From contig CAJTSB010000037.1 in assembly GCA_910578825.1 (NCBI GenBank), positions 1-24,950 on the forward strand: a stretch of 24,950 bases of DNA. The letters run 5' to 3'. The position numbers and the translations under genes are program-made. Below the pieces are notes generated by a model. That model was not told the DNA's origin. It saw only the letters and a list, made by a program, of their open reading frames with translations, and made no database searches. Of this stretch, positions 6,608-13,063 are shown one piece after another. Position 1 is the stretch's first letter. Each line of letters opens with the position of its first letter. This stretch comes from an uncultured Lachnospiraceae bacterium (lineage in GTDB: Bacteria; Bacillota; Clostridia; Lachnospirales; Lachnospiraceae).

Positions 6608-7818
6608 TTCTGGAATCTTTGAAGAGAAATCACGTGAAGGATGATAAACTGTGGGATTTGGTCAATCGTGCAAATGACCTGACGCGGGGAGATTATGACA
6701 GCTGGGATAACAATGCTCCCGTATTGGTACCGTTGCTGGAGCGGATCCTGGTCTTAGCCAGAGAGCGGGAAGAGTGGCAGGTTTACTTTTTCGATATGGC
6801 GAAACTTTTCTGGTATGTCCGGCGTTCGACGGTGAACAATATTTCGCTTGCCTTTAAGGTCTCTGAGATGTTTCACCATGATTTTGAGCAGCGTGTGGGG
6901 GAGAATGTCGGAGCTTTTGCAAAAGAATGGAGAGTTGACATTGCAGCGCAAATCCTTAGTTTTTATTGTGAGTATCCCCAGATTGATGATGGAAAGATTG
7001 CGCGTATGTTGGAAATCTTTCGCGAGTGTGAGGCGCGCTATGGCGGCGACTGGAATTACGGGGCTTATACGGCAGTCATGGATCTGGCGCTCTTTAACAG
7101 GGACAGGGAGCTTGCCGAGGAGGCGGCAGGCAAACTGAAAAGGACGATGTATGCCGATCATTGCTATTGTTATGTCTGCACCTATGCCAGACCGATGATA
7201 GGCTATCATATTCTGCGGGGGGAATCTGAGGAAGCCGCGGAAATTGTCTCGCGGGTATGCAAAAAAGCAATCCCCGCCAAATACCGCTGGTGTTTTGATA
7301 TGTGTCAGCAGGCAAATGAGGAGGACATGAAAGATATTACACTGATGCATTGCCTGAATCAGGCGGCGTGTGAGCAGTTTGCCGGATTCTTTGAGGACTG
7401 GCAGGCATTTTACCGGCAGCCGAAACAGGGAGAAGTAGATGATACGTTTAACGTCTTTTTTCATGCGCTGGCGGGGGATTGGTCAAGGCAGGAAGAGCGG
7501 CTCCTGCTGGCGGAGCAGGATGACCTGGGGCGAAGGGAGCGGGAAGATGTGCCGCTGGATAGCCTGTATTGGTCGCTGTGCTGGTATGGTTATTTTCAAA
7601 TGCTGGATGAAAGAGGGCAAGGAAGCGTGAATCTGGCGCTGGGCGAACAGGCAAAAGAGGGCAGGCGCGCGTGGACCTGCCGGGAGGCGGCAGAGTATTT
7701 TGGCCATCAGGCGGATTTGCTGGGAGAGCAGATGGACAGATCGCGTGCGAGGTTCGATTATGAAGGTATGAAAGCATGTTATGAGGAATGTCTGAAATAC
7801 AGGAAAACTGGGGATTGA
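6604..7818 (+). CDS. Helical repeat protein, probable partner of the HSP90-like ATPase
   Basis: I do not recognise a named family. The 404-residue protein is acidic, soluble, rich in Trp, Tyr, Cys and long amphipathic helices, and has no signal peptide or membrane span. Segments such as LERILVLAREREEWQVYFFDMAKLFW and AEEAAGKLKR, spaced along the chain, look like TPR-like helical hairpins, although clear TPR consensus repeats are not visible. A cluster of Cys and Tyr lies near 185-195. The ATG at 6604 overlaps the upstream TGA, so translation is coupled to the HSP90-like gene. Hence I infer a co-chaperone or client adaptor, by context only. nadA follows after 54 bases. Confidence 0.75.
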   Translation: MILESLKRNHVKDDKLWDLVNRANDLTRGDYDSWDNNAPVLVPLLERILVLAREREEWQVYFFDMAKLFWYVRRSTVNNISLAFKVSEMFHHDFEQRVGENVGAFAKEWRVDIAAQILSFYCEYPQIDDGKIARMLEIFRECEARYGGDWNYGAYTAVMDLALFNRDRELAEEAAGKLKRTMYADHCYCYVCTYARPMIGYHILRGESEEAAEIVSRVCKKAIPAKYRWCFDMCQQANEEDMKDITLMHCLNQAACEQFAGFFEDWQAFYRQPKQGEVDDTFNVFFHALAGDWSRQEERLLLAEQDDLGRREREDVPLDSLYWSLCWYGYFQMLDERGQGSVNLALGEQAKEGRRAWTCREAAEYFGHQADLLGEQMDRSRARFDYEGMKACYEECLKYRKTGD

Positions 7819-7872
7819 CAGAATGTGGTTCTTGTGAGATAGTAAGCAGAAAAGGGAGTGCAGGAGGCATCT

Positions 7873-8778
7873 ATGACAACGATAGATAAAATCAGGGAAT
7901 GGAAACGGGAGCGAAATGCCGTAATTCTGGCGCATTATTACGTAGATGACGAGGTACAGGCGATTGCCGATTATGTCGGGGATTCCTTCTACTTGAGTAA
8001 AATAGCGGCAAAAGAGGAGGCAGAAACGATCCTGTTCTGCGGCGTGTCCTTTATGGGTGAGAGCGCTAAGATTTTAAGTCCCCAAAAGACAGTAATTATG
8101 CCGGACATGCAGGCGGACTGCCCGATGGCGCATATGGCGGATATCGAAAAGATTCAGGAAATGCGGGAAAAATATGAGGATCTTGCCGTCGTATGTTATA
8201 TTAATTCCACGGCGGAGTTAAAGATGTATTCCGACGTATGCGTGACGTCCTCGAATGCACTGAAGATTGTGAAAGCGTTGCCGAATCAACATATTTATTT
8301 TATTCCGGATGAAAATCTGGGACGGTATATAGCGTCTCAGGTGTCGGAGAAAACATTTATTTTCAACGACGGTTTTTGCCATGTACATAAGGAGATTGCT
8401 GCAAAGCAGGTGACGGCGGCAAAAGAGGCGCATCCCCATGCGCAGATTCTGGTACATCCGGAATGCACGCCGGATGTGACGGCGATGGCGGATTATATCG
8501 GAAGTACATCGGGAATTATTGATTTTGCGACGGCAAGCGAGGAGCAGGAATTTATTATCTGTACGGAGATGGGCGTCCTGTACGAATTGCAGCAGAAGAA
8601 TCCGCACAAGCGTTTTTATTCGGCCGGACATCATCAGTTCTGTCCGAACATGAAACGCATTACCCTTGAGAAGGTGGCGGATGCACTGGAACATATGACA
8701 AATACGGTCGAGATGGAAGAAACTATGCGGATTCGCGCCAATAAGCCGTTGGAGCGTATGCTGGAATTAGGTTCCTGA
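7873..8778 (+). CDS. nadA: Quinolinate synthase A
   Basis: NadA condenses iminoaspartate with dihydroxyacetone phosphate to quinolinate for NAD synthesis, using an oxygen-sensitive 4Fe-4S cluster. The 301-residue protein has the family N-terminus AVILAHYYVDDEVQ (16-29), FCGVSFMGESAKIL, and the three cluster cysteines Cys83 (DMQADCPMA), Cys198 (VHPECTPDV) and Cys257 (HHQFCPNM). An upstream in-frame GTG at 7858 is possible, but the ATG at 7873 has CAGGAGG at 7861-7867 and is preferred. nadB and nadC are not nearby. Its 3' end overlaps the convergent epsG-like gene by 12 bases, with no room for a separate terminator. Confidence 0.96.
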   Translation: MTTIDKIREWKRERNAVILAHYYVDDEVQAIADYVGDSFYLSKIAAKEEAETILFCGVSFMGESAKILSPQKTVIMPDMQADCPMAHMADIEKIQEMREKYEDLAVVCYINSTAELKMYSDVCVTSSNALKIVKALPNQHIYFIPDENLGRYIASQVSEKTFIFNDGFCHVHKEIAAKQVTAAKEAHPHAQILVHPECTPDVTAMADYIGSTSGIIDFATASEEQEFIICTEMGVLYELQQKNPHKRFYSAGHHQFCPNMKRITLEKVADALEHMTNTVEMEETMRIRANKPLERMLELGS

Positions 8779-9897
8779 GCATTGGCCGGCGTATGATCCG
8801 GGGGAGGATATGCTTTTATCCCACAGCCCTGTATAGGGATAGACGTGGTGAAATCCACAGTATGCGGCGAAGGCAAAATAAGCGCCGCCAAATAAGAGGA
8901 ACAGAATCAGGACGCGGCGGTAAGTCAGGAAGGACTTTTCGCCGTGTCTTTTTTCGTCCGCATAAGAGGAGACGATTTCCGGGATGGCAATCAGGGAGAA
9001 GGCAAAGGGATAGATGGCAAACCGTTCCAGAATAAAATGTCTGGTGATAAACAAGCTGATAATCAACTGGTAAACAGCGCTGTTGACACAGATAGCGCGT
9101 AACAGGGTATCGGTGATTCTGTTTCGAAACAGGTAAATGAGCAGGCAGTACAAAGCAGGGAACAGCACATAGAAAACATTGTTTGCATGCCAGAAAAAGC
9201 TGCCCTGGTAACCGGCATATTTTGCAGGGAGAAAAGGTTTCAAAATATCAAACAACGGGTCAAAAAACAGATAGACCGATGTTGTGAGTGAAATCAGAAA
9301 CAGCAAAAACGGTTTGCTGTGTTTTTGGGGCAGCAGGAAATACAGGGGATATAAAAAGAGCAGCGAATTATGAAAAAGGCCGCCGATCAAAAGAAACATG
9401 GTGAACGGCAGAAGTTTTCGTTTTCTCAGGCTGGGATAGGCCAGCAGGAAAAAAGCAGTGGCAATGGACTGCCGGATTAAGTTCATATTGCAGGCAAGAA
9501 ACTGTAAAGTGATATAGAGATAAACACTGAGCCAGGGCATTTTGGAATAGCGGTAGAAAACATACATTGCCACAGCCAGCAGGAAAATGTTGATAACCAG
9601 CAGAAATCCCTGATAGGGACACCCGAACATACCGATTGCTTTACAGGTCAGGAAAAATAAAGGTTCGCCAGCATACAGACGCAGGATTTCACCAAATGAC
9701 ATCTGGTTTGCCAGCTCATAAATATTGCGGTAGGAAAAATAGTCAAAACCGATGGCGTAGCGGCAGGAGCTTACAAAGACGAGGAGCAGGAAGGATAGGG
9801 TCAGGCAGATGGCGGTATTTCGGCTGCCGTCGTTTTTCTTTGTCAGTACATAGCCCAATCCGGCAGGAAGGAAAATCGTCAGATAGTAAATAGTCAT
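8767..9897 (-). CDS. EpsG-family polysaccharide polymerase-like membrane protein
   Basis: The 376-residue protein is mostly hydrophobic, with about ten predicted membrane helices. The segment RYAIGFDYFSYRNIY at 46-60 matches the signature loop of the EpsG family (R..iG.D...Y), integral membrane proteins linked to exopolysaccharide or matrix synthesis and thought to polymerise sugar repeat units. No glycosyltransferases are adjacent, so its product is unknown. The frame extends upstream to 10023, but the ATG at 9897 has CGGAGGAAC just upstream and begins directly with the first membrane helix. A 52-base hairpin lies in the leader. It is last in a leftward series of secreted or surface genes and ends inside the convergent nadA. 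Confidence 0.8.
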   Translation of the reverse strand: MTIYYLTIFLPAGLGYVLTKKNDGSRNTAICLTLSFLLLVFVSSCRYAIGFDYFSYRNIYELANQMSFGEILRLYAGEPLFFLTCKAIGMFGCPYQGFLLVINIFLLAVAMYVFYRYSKMPWLSVYLYITLQFLACNMNLIRQSIATAFFLLAYPSLRKRKLLPFTMFLLIGGLFHNSLLFLYPLYFLLPQKHSKPFLLFLISLTTSVYLFFDPLFDILKPFLPAKYAGYQGSFFWHANNVFYVLFPALYCLLIYLFRNRITDTLLRAICVNSAVYQLIISLFITRHFILERFAIYPFAFSLIAIPEIVSSYADEKRHGEKSFLTYRRVLILFLLFGGAYFAFAAYCGFHHVYPYTGLWDKSISSPGSYAGQCSGT

Positions 9898-9923
9898 GGC
9901 AGGTTCCTCCGTTAGAAATTTAA

Positions 9924-9975
9924 ACAGTTCAGCCCCGCCATTTGCAAAGTTGCTCTTTGGCGATGGCTGAACCGT
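9924..9975. repeat. Hairpin repeat (copy B) in the epsG-like leader
   Basis: ACAGTTCAGCC at 9924-9934 pairs with GGCTGAACCGT at 9965-9975 (10 of 11 pairs). An inner stem CGCCA 9936-9940 pairs with TGGCG 9958-9962. The ends match the ends of copy A at 1098-1190 (ACAGTTCAGyCC and TGGCTGAACyGT). It lies 27 bases upstream of the epsG-like start codon and would be transcribed as a stable 5' hairpin. Confidence 0.6.
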
Positions 9976-9985
9976 AGTCAAACAG

Positions 9986-10000
9986 ATACTATAACAGATG
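9986..10000. repeat. 15-bp inverted repeat, left copy
   Basis: ATACTATAACAGATG occurs here and, in opposite orientation, at 10640-10654. The two copies flank the secreted-protein gene. The core ATAACAGAT also occurs a third time at 10683-10691 (as ATCTGTTAT). It is either a regulator binding site in the promoters of both genes or the end of an invertible segment. Confidence 0.5.
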
Positions 10001-10037
10001 CGTGTTGTCATGGCTTTTGCCATGAAGTTGTCAGTTG

Positions 10038-10622
10038 TTATTCGGTAGCGGACGTTTTGCTCACTACGAAGGTTGGCGTTACATTAAAGGTTCCATTGTC
10101 GGAGACGTTCTGTCCCAGGGCGCCGACAACGTATAAGGCGCCTTCCTGATTGGCATTGAGGATGAGGACATTCATATTTTGCGTCTGGTTTGCCTTCAGC
10201 CATCTTGCCTGTGACAGGCTGGTTGGCATCTCATTTTTGTTCTCTTCCTGTTTCAGACCGATGGCAATCTGGTTATCAGCGACCGTGCCGTTATCGCTCC
10301 ATTCCACATGATTCAGTTTGCTTAAATCAACTCTGGTGTAGGACACGTCCACCCGTACAGGGATGTTGGAGTTGTTTTTCATCTGAATTCGCGGAGAAAT
10401 AACTTTGTTCTGGGTGGCCAGGCTGTTGCTGATATTGAAGGGAACAAATGTCGGCATGGTGACAGAGAGAATCGTCGGCTCTATCGTACCTACCATTTCG
10501 ATTTGTCCGGAGCCTCCGACCGGAATATCTCTGCTGGAACCTGTATCGGCAGCGTAGGAAACGGTGGAAAAGAGCAGGGCAGTTATCAATACGAGCTGTA
10601 AAAATAATGTTTTTTTCTTCAT
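10038..10622 (-). CDS. Secreted beta-rich surface or matrix protein of unknown family
   Basis: The 194-residue protein starts with a classical signal peptide: KKK, a hydrophobic core, and likely cleavage after SYA at residue 24. The mature part begins with a Gly/Ser-rich linker and then reads as a beta-sandwich-like domain (VTMPTFVPFNIS, then MKNNSNIPVRVDVSYTRVD) of the kind seen in Gram-positive surface and matrix proteins. There is no LPXTG motif, lipobox or C-terminal membrane span, so release or non-covalent retention is expected. ACAGGAGG precedes the ATG. It lies downstream of the anchored protein gene and upstream of the epsG-like gene, suggesting a shared surface role. I cannot name the family. 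Confidence 0.75.
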   Translation of the reverse strand: MKKKTLFLQLVLITALLFSTVSYAADTGSSRDIPVGGSGQIEMVGTIEPTILSVTMPTFVPFNISNSLATQNKVISPRIQMKNNSNIPVRVDVSYTRVDLSKLNHVEWSDNGTVADNQIAIGLKQEENKNEMPTSLSQARWLKANQTQNMNVLILNANQEGALYVVGALGQNVSDNGTFNVTPTFVVSKTSATE

Positions 10623-10639
10623 AAAATACCTCCTGTTTT

Positions 10640-10654
10640 CATCTGTTATAGTAT
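10640..10654. repeat. 15-bp inverted repeat, right copy
   Basis: CATCTGTTATAGTAT is the exact reverse complement of 9986-10000. It lies 18 bases upstream of the secreted-protein start codon on the minus strand, in its promoter region. Confidence 0.5.
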
Positions 10655-10662
10655 GATACTAT
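10648..10662. promoter_or_regulatory. Palindromic operator-like site upstream of the secreted-protein gene
   Basis: ATAGTAT at 10648-10654 and ATACTAT at 10656-10662 form a perfect 7-1-7 palindrome. It overlaps the right 15-bp repeat and a possible -10 region on the minus strand. ATCTGTTAT occurs at 10641-10649 and again at 10683-10691, 42 bp apart (about four helical turns). I could not find a convincing -35 box. Confidence 0.4.
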
Positions 10663-10732
10663 CAATTTTGCTTACCGTATAAATCTGTTATGTTCCCTTG
10701 TTATGGCATGATTCAAATTGGTTTTTATGTAT

Positions 10733-11242
10733 TTAGTTCTGTACCGTGATGGTAATCTGCGCCCCGGTTTGACCAATGTACTCCCCGTTTGTTTCATCGT
10801 ATGCCTGAAAATAGGCGGTCGCATCATAAGTTCCCTTTTCCAGGACCTTGTCTAATGCGACAGACTCAATGTAGGTGCCGGGTTTTAAATAATTTGAGGC
10901 GTAGACTTCTTCCTCTGTGCCATCAATGGTAATGCGGACTTTGAGGAGTTTGGCATTGTTGCCCGGATTTTCGATGAGCAGATTCCCCTTGGAAGTGCCG
11001 TTGAGGAAAACCGGAGAGGTATTGATGGAAAATGCAATCATGCTGCGGTCCAAAGCGTCCTGCAGTTCTTTCCGCCGTTTTTCCACGTCGACGCCCGGCA
11101 GAATTCCTACAGTGGCATTGTCATCGTATTGCAGGTTTCGGTTTTCTTTTTTGGAAAATAAAAAGTAACAGATTAGCACAGTGAGCGCGATCAGCAGGAT
11201 GATGCCTGCGACGATTAAGAATTGTTTTTTTCGTTTGCTCAT
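10733..11242 (-). CDS. Membrane-anchored extracellular protein, unknown family
   Basis: The 169-residue protein has a short basic N-terminus (MSKRKKQ), one membrane helix at about 8-30, and an extracellular part. That part consists of a charged linker with a short helix (VEKRRKELQDALDRSM) and a beta-sandwich-like domain that mentions neither catalytic motifs nor a sorting signal. The frame extends to 11311, but the ATG at 11242 has AAAGGGGGAA upstream and fits the membrane topology; the promoter's -10 box at 11282-11287 also lies inside the longer version. It precedes the secreted protein gene, and both have Asn-rich beta domains of similar size, so a receptor, anchor or assembly role for the secreted partner is a reasonable inference. 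Confidence 0.7.
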   Translation of the reverse strand: MSKRKKQFLIVAGIILLIALTVLICYFLFSKKENRNLQYDDNATVGILPGVDVEKRRKELQDALDRSMIAFSINTSPVFLNGTSKGNLLIENPGNNAKLLKVRITIDGTEEEVYASNYLKPGTYIESVALDKVLEKGTYDATAYFQAYDETNGEYIGQTGAQITITVQN

Positions 11243-11281
11243 AAAAAGATTCCCCCTTTTTCGTTTTTTGACGTTATAGTC

Positions 11282-11311
11282 ATTATATGTCGAAAAAGAG
11301 GGAAAAATCAA
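11282..11311 (-). promoter_or_regulatory. Promoter of the membrane-anchored protein gene
   Basis: On the minus strand, TTGATT (plus 11306-11311) and TATAAT (plus 11282-11287) are 18 bp apart. Transcription would begin about 30-35 bases before the start codon at 11242. Tandem TTGTC repeats lie directly upstream. Confidence 0.6.
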
Positions 11312-11322
11312 GATTAATTATG

Positions 11323-11358
11323 CGACAAATTGTGATAATATTCGACAATTTCAGACAA
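11323..11358 (-). promoter_or_regulatory. Tandem activator-like direct repeats
   Basis: On the minus strand TTGTC occurs three times (plus 11354-11358, 11344-11348, 11324-11328), at 10- and 20-bp spacing. Two copies extend to TTGTCGAATAT and TTGTCGCATAA. They lie 13 to 43 bp upstream of the -35 box, the usual place for activator binding on one helix face. Confidence 0.4.
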
Positions 11359-11370
11359 CTTAAACAGATC

Positions 11371-12096
11371 TTAATCAATTGAATCTATATCAGAATCTGT
11401 TTTACGTATCCGTTTCTGAAGTGTACGTGCCAGATAGACAAAGGGCGTATCGGCAAGACTGGTCACAATAAAGATAAGATAGCTTGAACAGGCGATGGAA
11501 ATCAGCGTCTGTGTATCGTGTGTACCGAGGAATGCACCCCAGGTAAACAGTATGGTGTTCAATAGCTGGGAGATTAAGGTAGAGCCATTGTTTCTAAGCC
11601 AAAGGAATTTATGGGAATCCTGAAACCTGCGGCTGGTAAATGCCCACCATTTATGGTATGCCCAGACGTCAAACAACTGAACAATCGCATAAACGGCAAT
11701 ACCTACAGCCATCAGCCGCGGCGTATTGGAAAATACTGTACGGATACTTGGCATTGCAAAGTCATTTTCATTCGGGATATAAAGCATCCAGGACTGGCTG
11801 AGTAAGATAAAGCACACGGAGGTGGCAATGCCAAGCCACACAGCAGTCTGCGCGGCTTTTTTGTCGTACAGCTCACTGAGGATATCGGTTACAAGGAAGG
11901 TGGAGGCGAAAAGGATATTTCCCAGCGTCATTTCCATACCGAATGCATTGACGACAATCAGTACCTCGATGTTTGCTGCAATTGTGGCGATAACGCTCCA
12001 CAGATAAAGTCCCCGTCTGCGGAATAGTGCAAACAATATCAGCACGACAGAGTAAGTAATAATAAGGGATACGATTAAAAGTATTTCATTCTGCAT
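11371..12096 (-). CDS. yhhQ: Queuosine precursor transporter (YhhQ/QPTR family)
   Basis: The 241-residue integral membrane protein has six to seven predicted helices and the family signature around FASTFLVTDILSELYDKKAA, followed by the KWWAF...LWLRNNGSTLISQ region typical of YhhQ. The family imports deazapurine precursors of queuosine (preQ0, preQ1, or queuine in some Clostridia). Its ATG overlaps the end of the radical SAM gene by 11 bases, so the two are translationally coupled. Together with the upstream preQ1-type aptamer this fixes the role as tRNA-modification precursor salvage. Which base it carries cannot be read directly. Confidence 0.9.
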   Translation of the reverse strand: MQNEILLIVSLIITYSVVLILFALFRRRGLYLWSVIATIAANIEVLIVVNAFGMEMTLGNILFASTFLVTDILSELYDKKAAQTAVWLGIATSVCFILLSQSWMLYIPNENDFAMPSIRTVFSNTPRLMAVGIAVYAIVQLFDVWAYHKWWAFTSRRFQDSHKFLWLRNNGSTLISQLLNTILFTWGAFLGTHDTQTLISIACSSYLIFIVTSLADTPFVYLARTLQKRIRKTDSDIDSID

Positions 12097-12820
12097 GTTC
12101 TACGACGCCTCCTACGCCAAAAGCCGTGTTCTCCAGTAAAATATCTACCCGGCTGTCTTCTTTGTATTTTGGATAAAGTTTTTCTATAAACAGGGCAATG
12201 ACCCGGGGATCAGGTTTGATGGGTCTTAAATTTTCCTGCATGATATTGACGCAGACGCGCTCGAAATTGGAAAGTCCAATTCGGATATCCTGTTCCATGC
12301 TCTCGTCAGTCTGTCCGGGGATGCCAAACAGCAGACAGACTTCGTCAAAGTATTCGGCTATCTCCTGCGGATTGTCGGTGTCAATGCCTTTATCGAGGTA
12401 ACTTTCCCGAAACAGGGCGTCAAAGGTTTCCACGCCTGTCTTGATTTTTAATTCGATTCCGCAGGCGCGAAAGCGTTTGCGAAAATCAGCGATTGCATCA
12501 CGGTGTTTCCAGTGGCACTCGAAATGTACCTGATTTATGCGGTACATTTCGCATACTTTTTCGATGAGCGAGAGTGTGGGTTCGTCCAGGTCCACAAAAC
12601 TGCCGGAGTTAATAACCTCCAGCTTATGGTAAATTCCGGTGACTTTTAGGAGTTGTTCTCGATTGAGGTTGAAATTTGCTGTTTTGTCTGCCGAAGAGTC
12701 CAGATGGTAGTCGCAGAAACGGCAGCGCCGCCAACTGCATCCCTGCCCACGGAGCATGACGATTTCTCTGGGATTTTTCTCATGAATGACGGCGTAACGA
12801 TTTGGGTTAAAATTTTCCAT
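12086..12820 (-). CDS. queL: Radical SAM enzyme, probable queuine lyase QueL
   Basis: The 244-residue protein has a radical SAM cluster motif at Cys28, Cys33 and Cys36 (GCSWRRCRFCDYH), followed by INSGSFVD and a GIPGQT loop near 180-185. The spacing is CX4CX2C rather than the usual CX3CX2C. In Clostridioides-type queuosine salvage, a radical SAM enzyme beside a YhhQ transporter is QueL, which converts queuine to preQ1. The gene order, the overlap with yhhQ and the upstream preQ1-type aptamer support this, but the assignment is from context, not from a search. The ATG at 12820 has AAAGGA upstream; a longer start at 12871 lacks this support. No QueK-type nucleoside hydrolase is present. Confidence 0.65.
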   Translation of the reverse strand: MENFNPNRYAVIHEKNPREIVMLRGQGCSWRRCRFCDYHLDSSADKTANFNLNREQLLKVTGIYHKLEVINSGSFVDLDEPTLSLIEKVCEMYRINQVHFECHWKHRDAIADFRKRFRACGIELKIKTGVETFDALFRESYLDKGIDTDNPQEIAEYFDEVCLLFGIPGQTDESMEQDIRIGLSNFERVCVNIMQENLRPIKPDPRVIALFIEKLYPKYKEDSRVDILLENTAFGVGGVVEHAE

Positions 12821-12843
12821 TGCGTTCCTTTCCGACAGCCCAT

Positions 12844-12893
12844 AAACAAAAAGAACGGCATACTCCGGCACGCAGGCACGGAAAATAACCGTT
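12844..12893 (-). terminator. Candidate expression-platform terminator of the preQ1 leader
   Basis: On the minus strand AACGG (plus 12889-12893) can pair with CCGTT (plus 12854-12858), with an inner CCG/CGG pairing. This is followed by CTTTTTGTTT before the queL ribosome binding site. The stem is short and the loop long, so it is a weak candidate. It sits where a transcription-terminating riboswitch would need it. Confidence 0.3.
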
Positions 12894-12900
12894 TCTCAAA

Positions 12901-12940
12901 TCCCTAGTTTTGTTTAGAGACAGGATGGTCACGAACTGTC
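12901..12940 (-). promoter_or_regulatory. Class I preQ1 riboswitch aptamer
   Basis: On the minus strand GACAG (12936-12940) pairs with CTGTC (12919-12923) around a loop that begins UUC and ends with an unpaired C just before the 3' arm. In the known aptamer that C contacts preQ1. An A-rich tail, UCUAAACAAAACUAGG, follows. Stem length, loop length and tail closely match preQ1-I aptamers such as the Thermoanaerobacter tengcongensis one. The pseudoknot pairing in this copy is weak and not fully canonical. It lies between the minus-strand promoter and queL, about 80 nt upstream of the start codon, consistent with feedback control of preQ1 salvage. Confidence 0.7.
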
Positions 12941-12981
12941 TTATATAGTTTAAATGTATGCGGACGTATCCGCGCTGCATT

Positions 12982-13010
12982 ATTATACAATGAATGACAA
13001 AGGATTGCAA
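12982..13010 (-). promoter_or_regulatory. Leftward promoter of the queL-yhhQ operon
   Basis: On the minus strand TTGCAA (13005-13010) and a perfect TATAAT (12982-12987) are 17 bp apart. Transcription would start near 12975, then pass a small hairpin (GCGGA/TCCGC) and the preQ1 aptamer. The -35 hexamer is shared with the rightward promoter. Confidence 0.7.
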
Positions 13011-13033
13011 GGAGAAATTTGCTGTGTTATAAT
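13005..13033 (+). promoter_or_regulatory. Rightward promoter of the unknown protein-MBL-hemZ operon
   Basis: TTGCAA at 13005-13010 and a perfect TATAAT at 13028-13033 are 17 bp apart, leading to the start codon at 13064. TTGCAA is its own reverse complement, so the same six base pairs serve as the -35 box of the leftward promoter. Confidence 0.7.
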
Positions 13034-13063
13034 TTGGGGAACACAAATGCAGGGAGAACGTAT

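Noticed and set aside
6754..7464. Minus-strand 236-codon open frame opposite the HSP90 partner gene.
   Set aside because: The plus-strand gene is coupled to its upstream neighbour and covers the region; the antisense frame has no recognisable protein features.
10008..10025. TCATGGC/GCCATGA hairpin after the secreted-protein gene as a terminator.
   Set aside because: No T-run follows on the minus strand, so it is not an intrinsic terminator; it may only be a stabilising hairpin.
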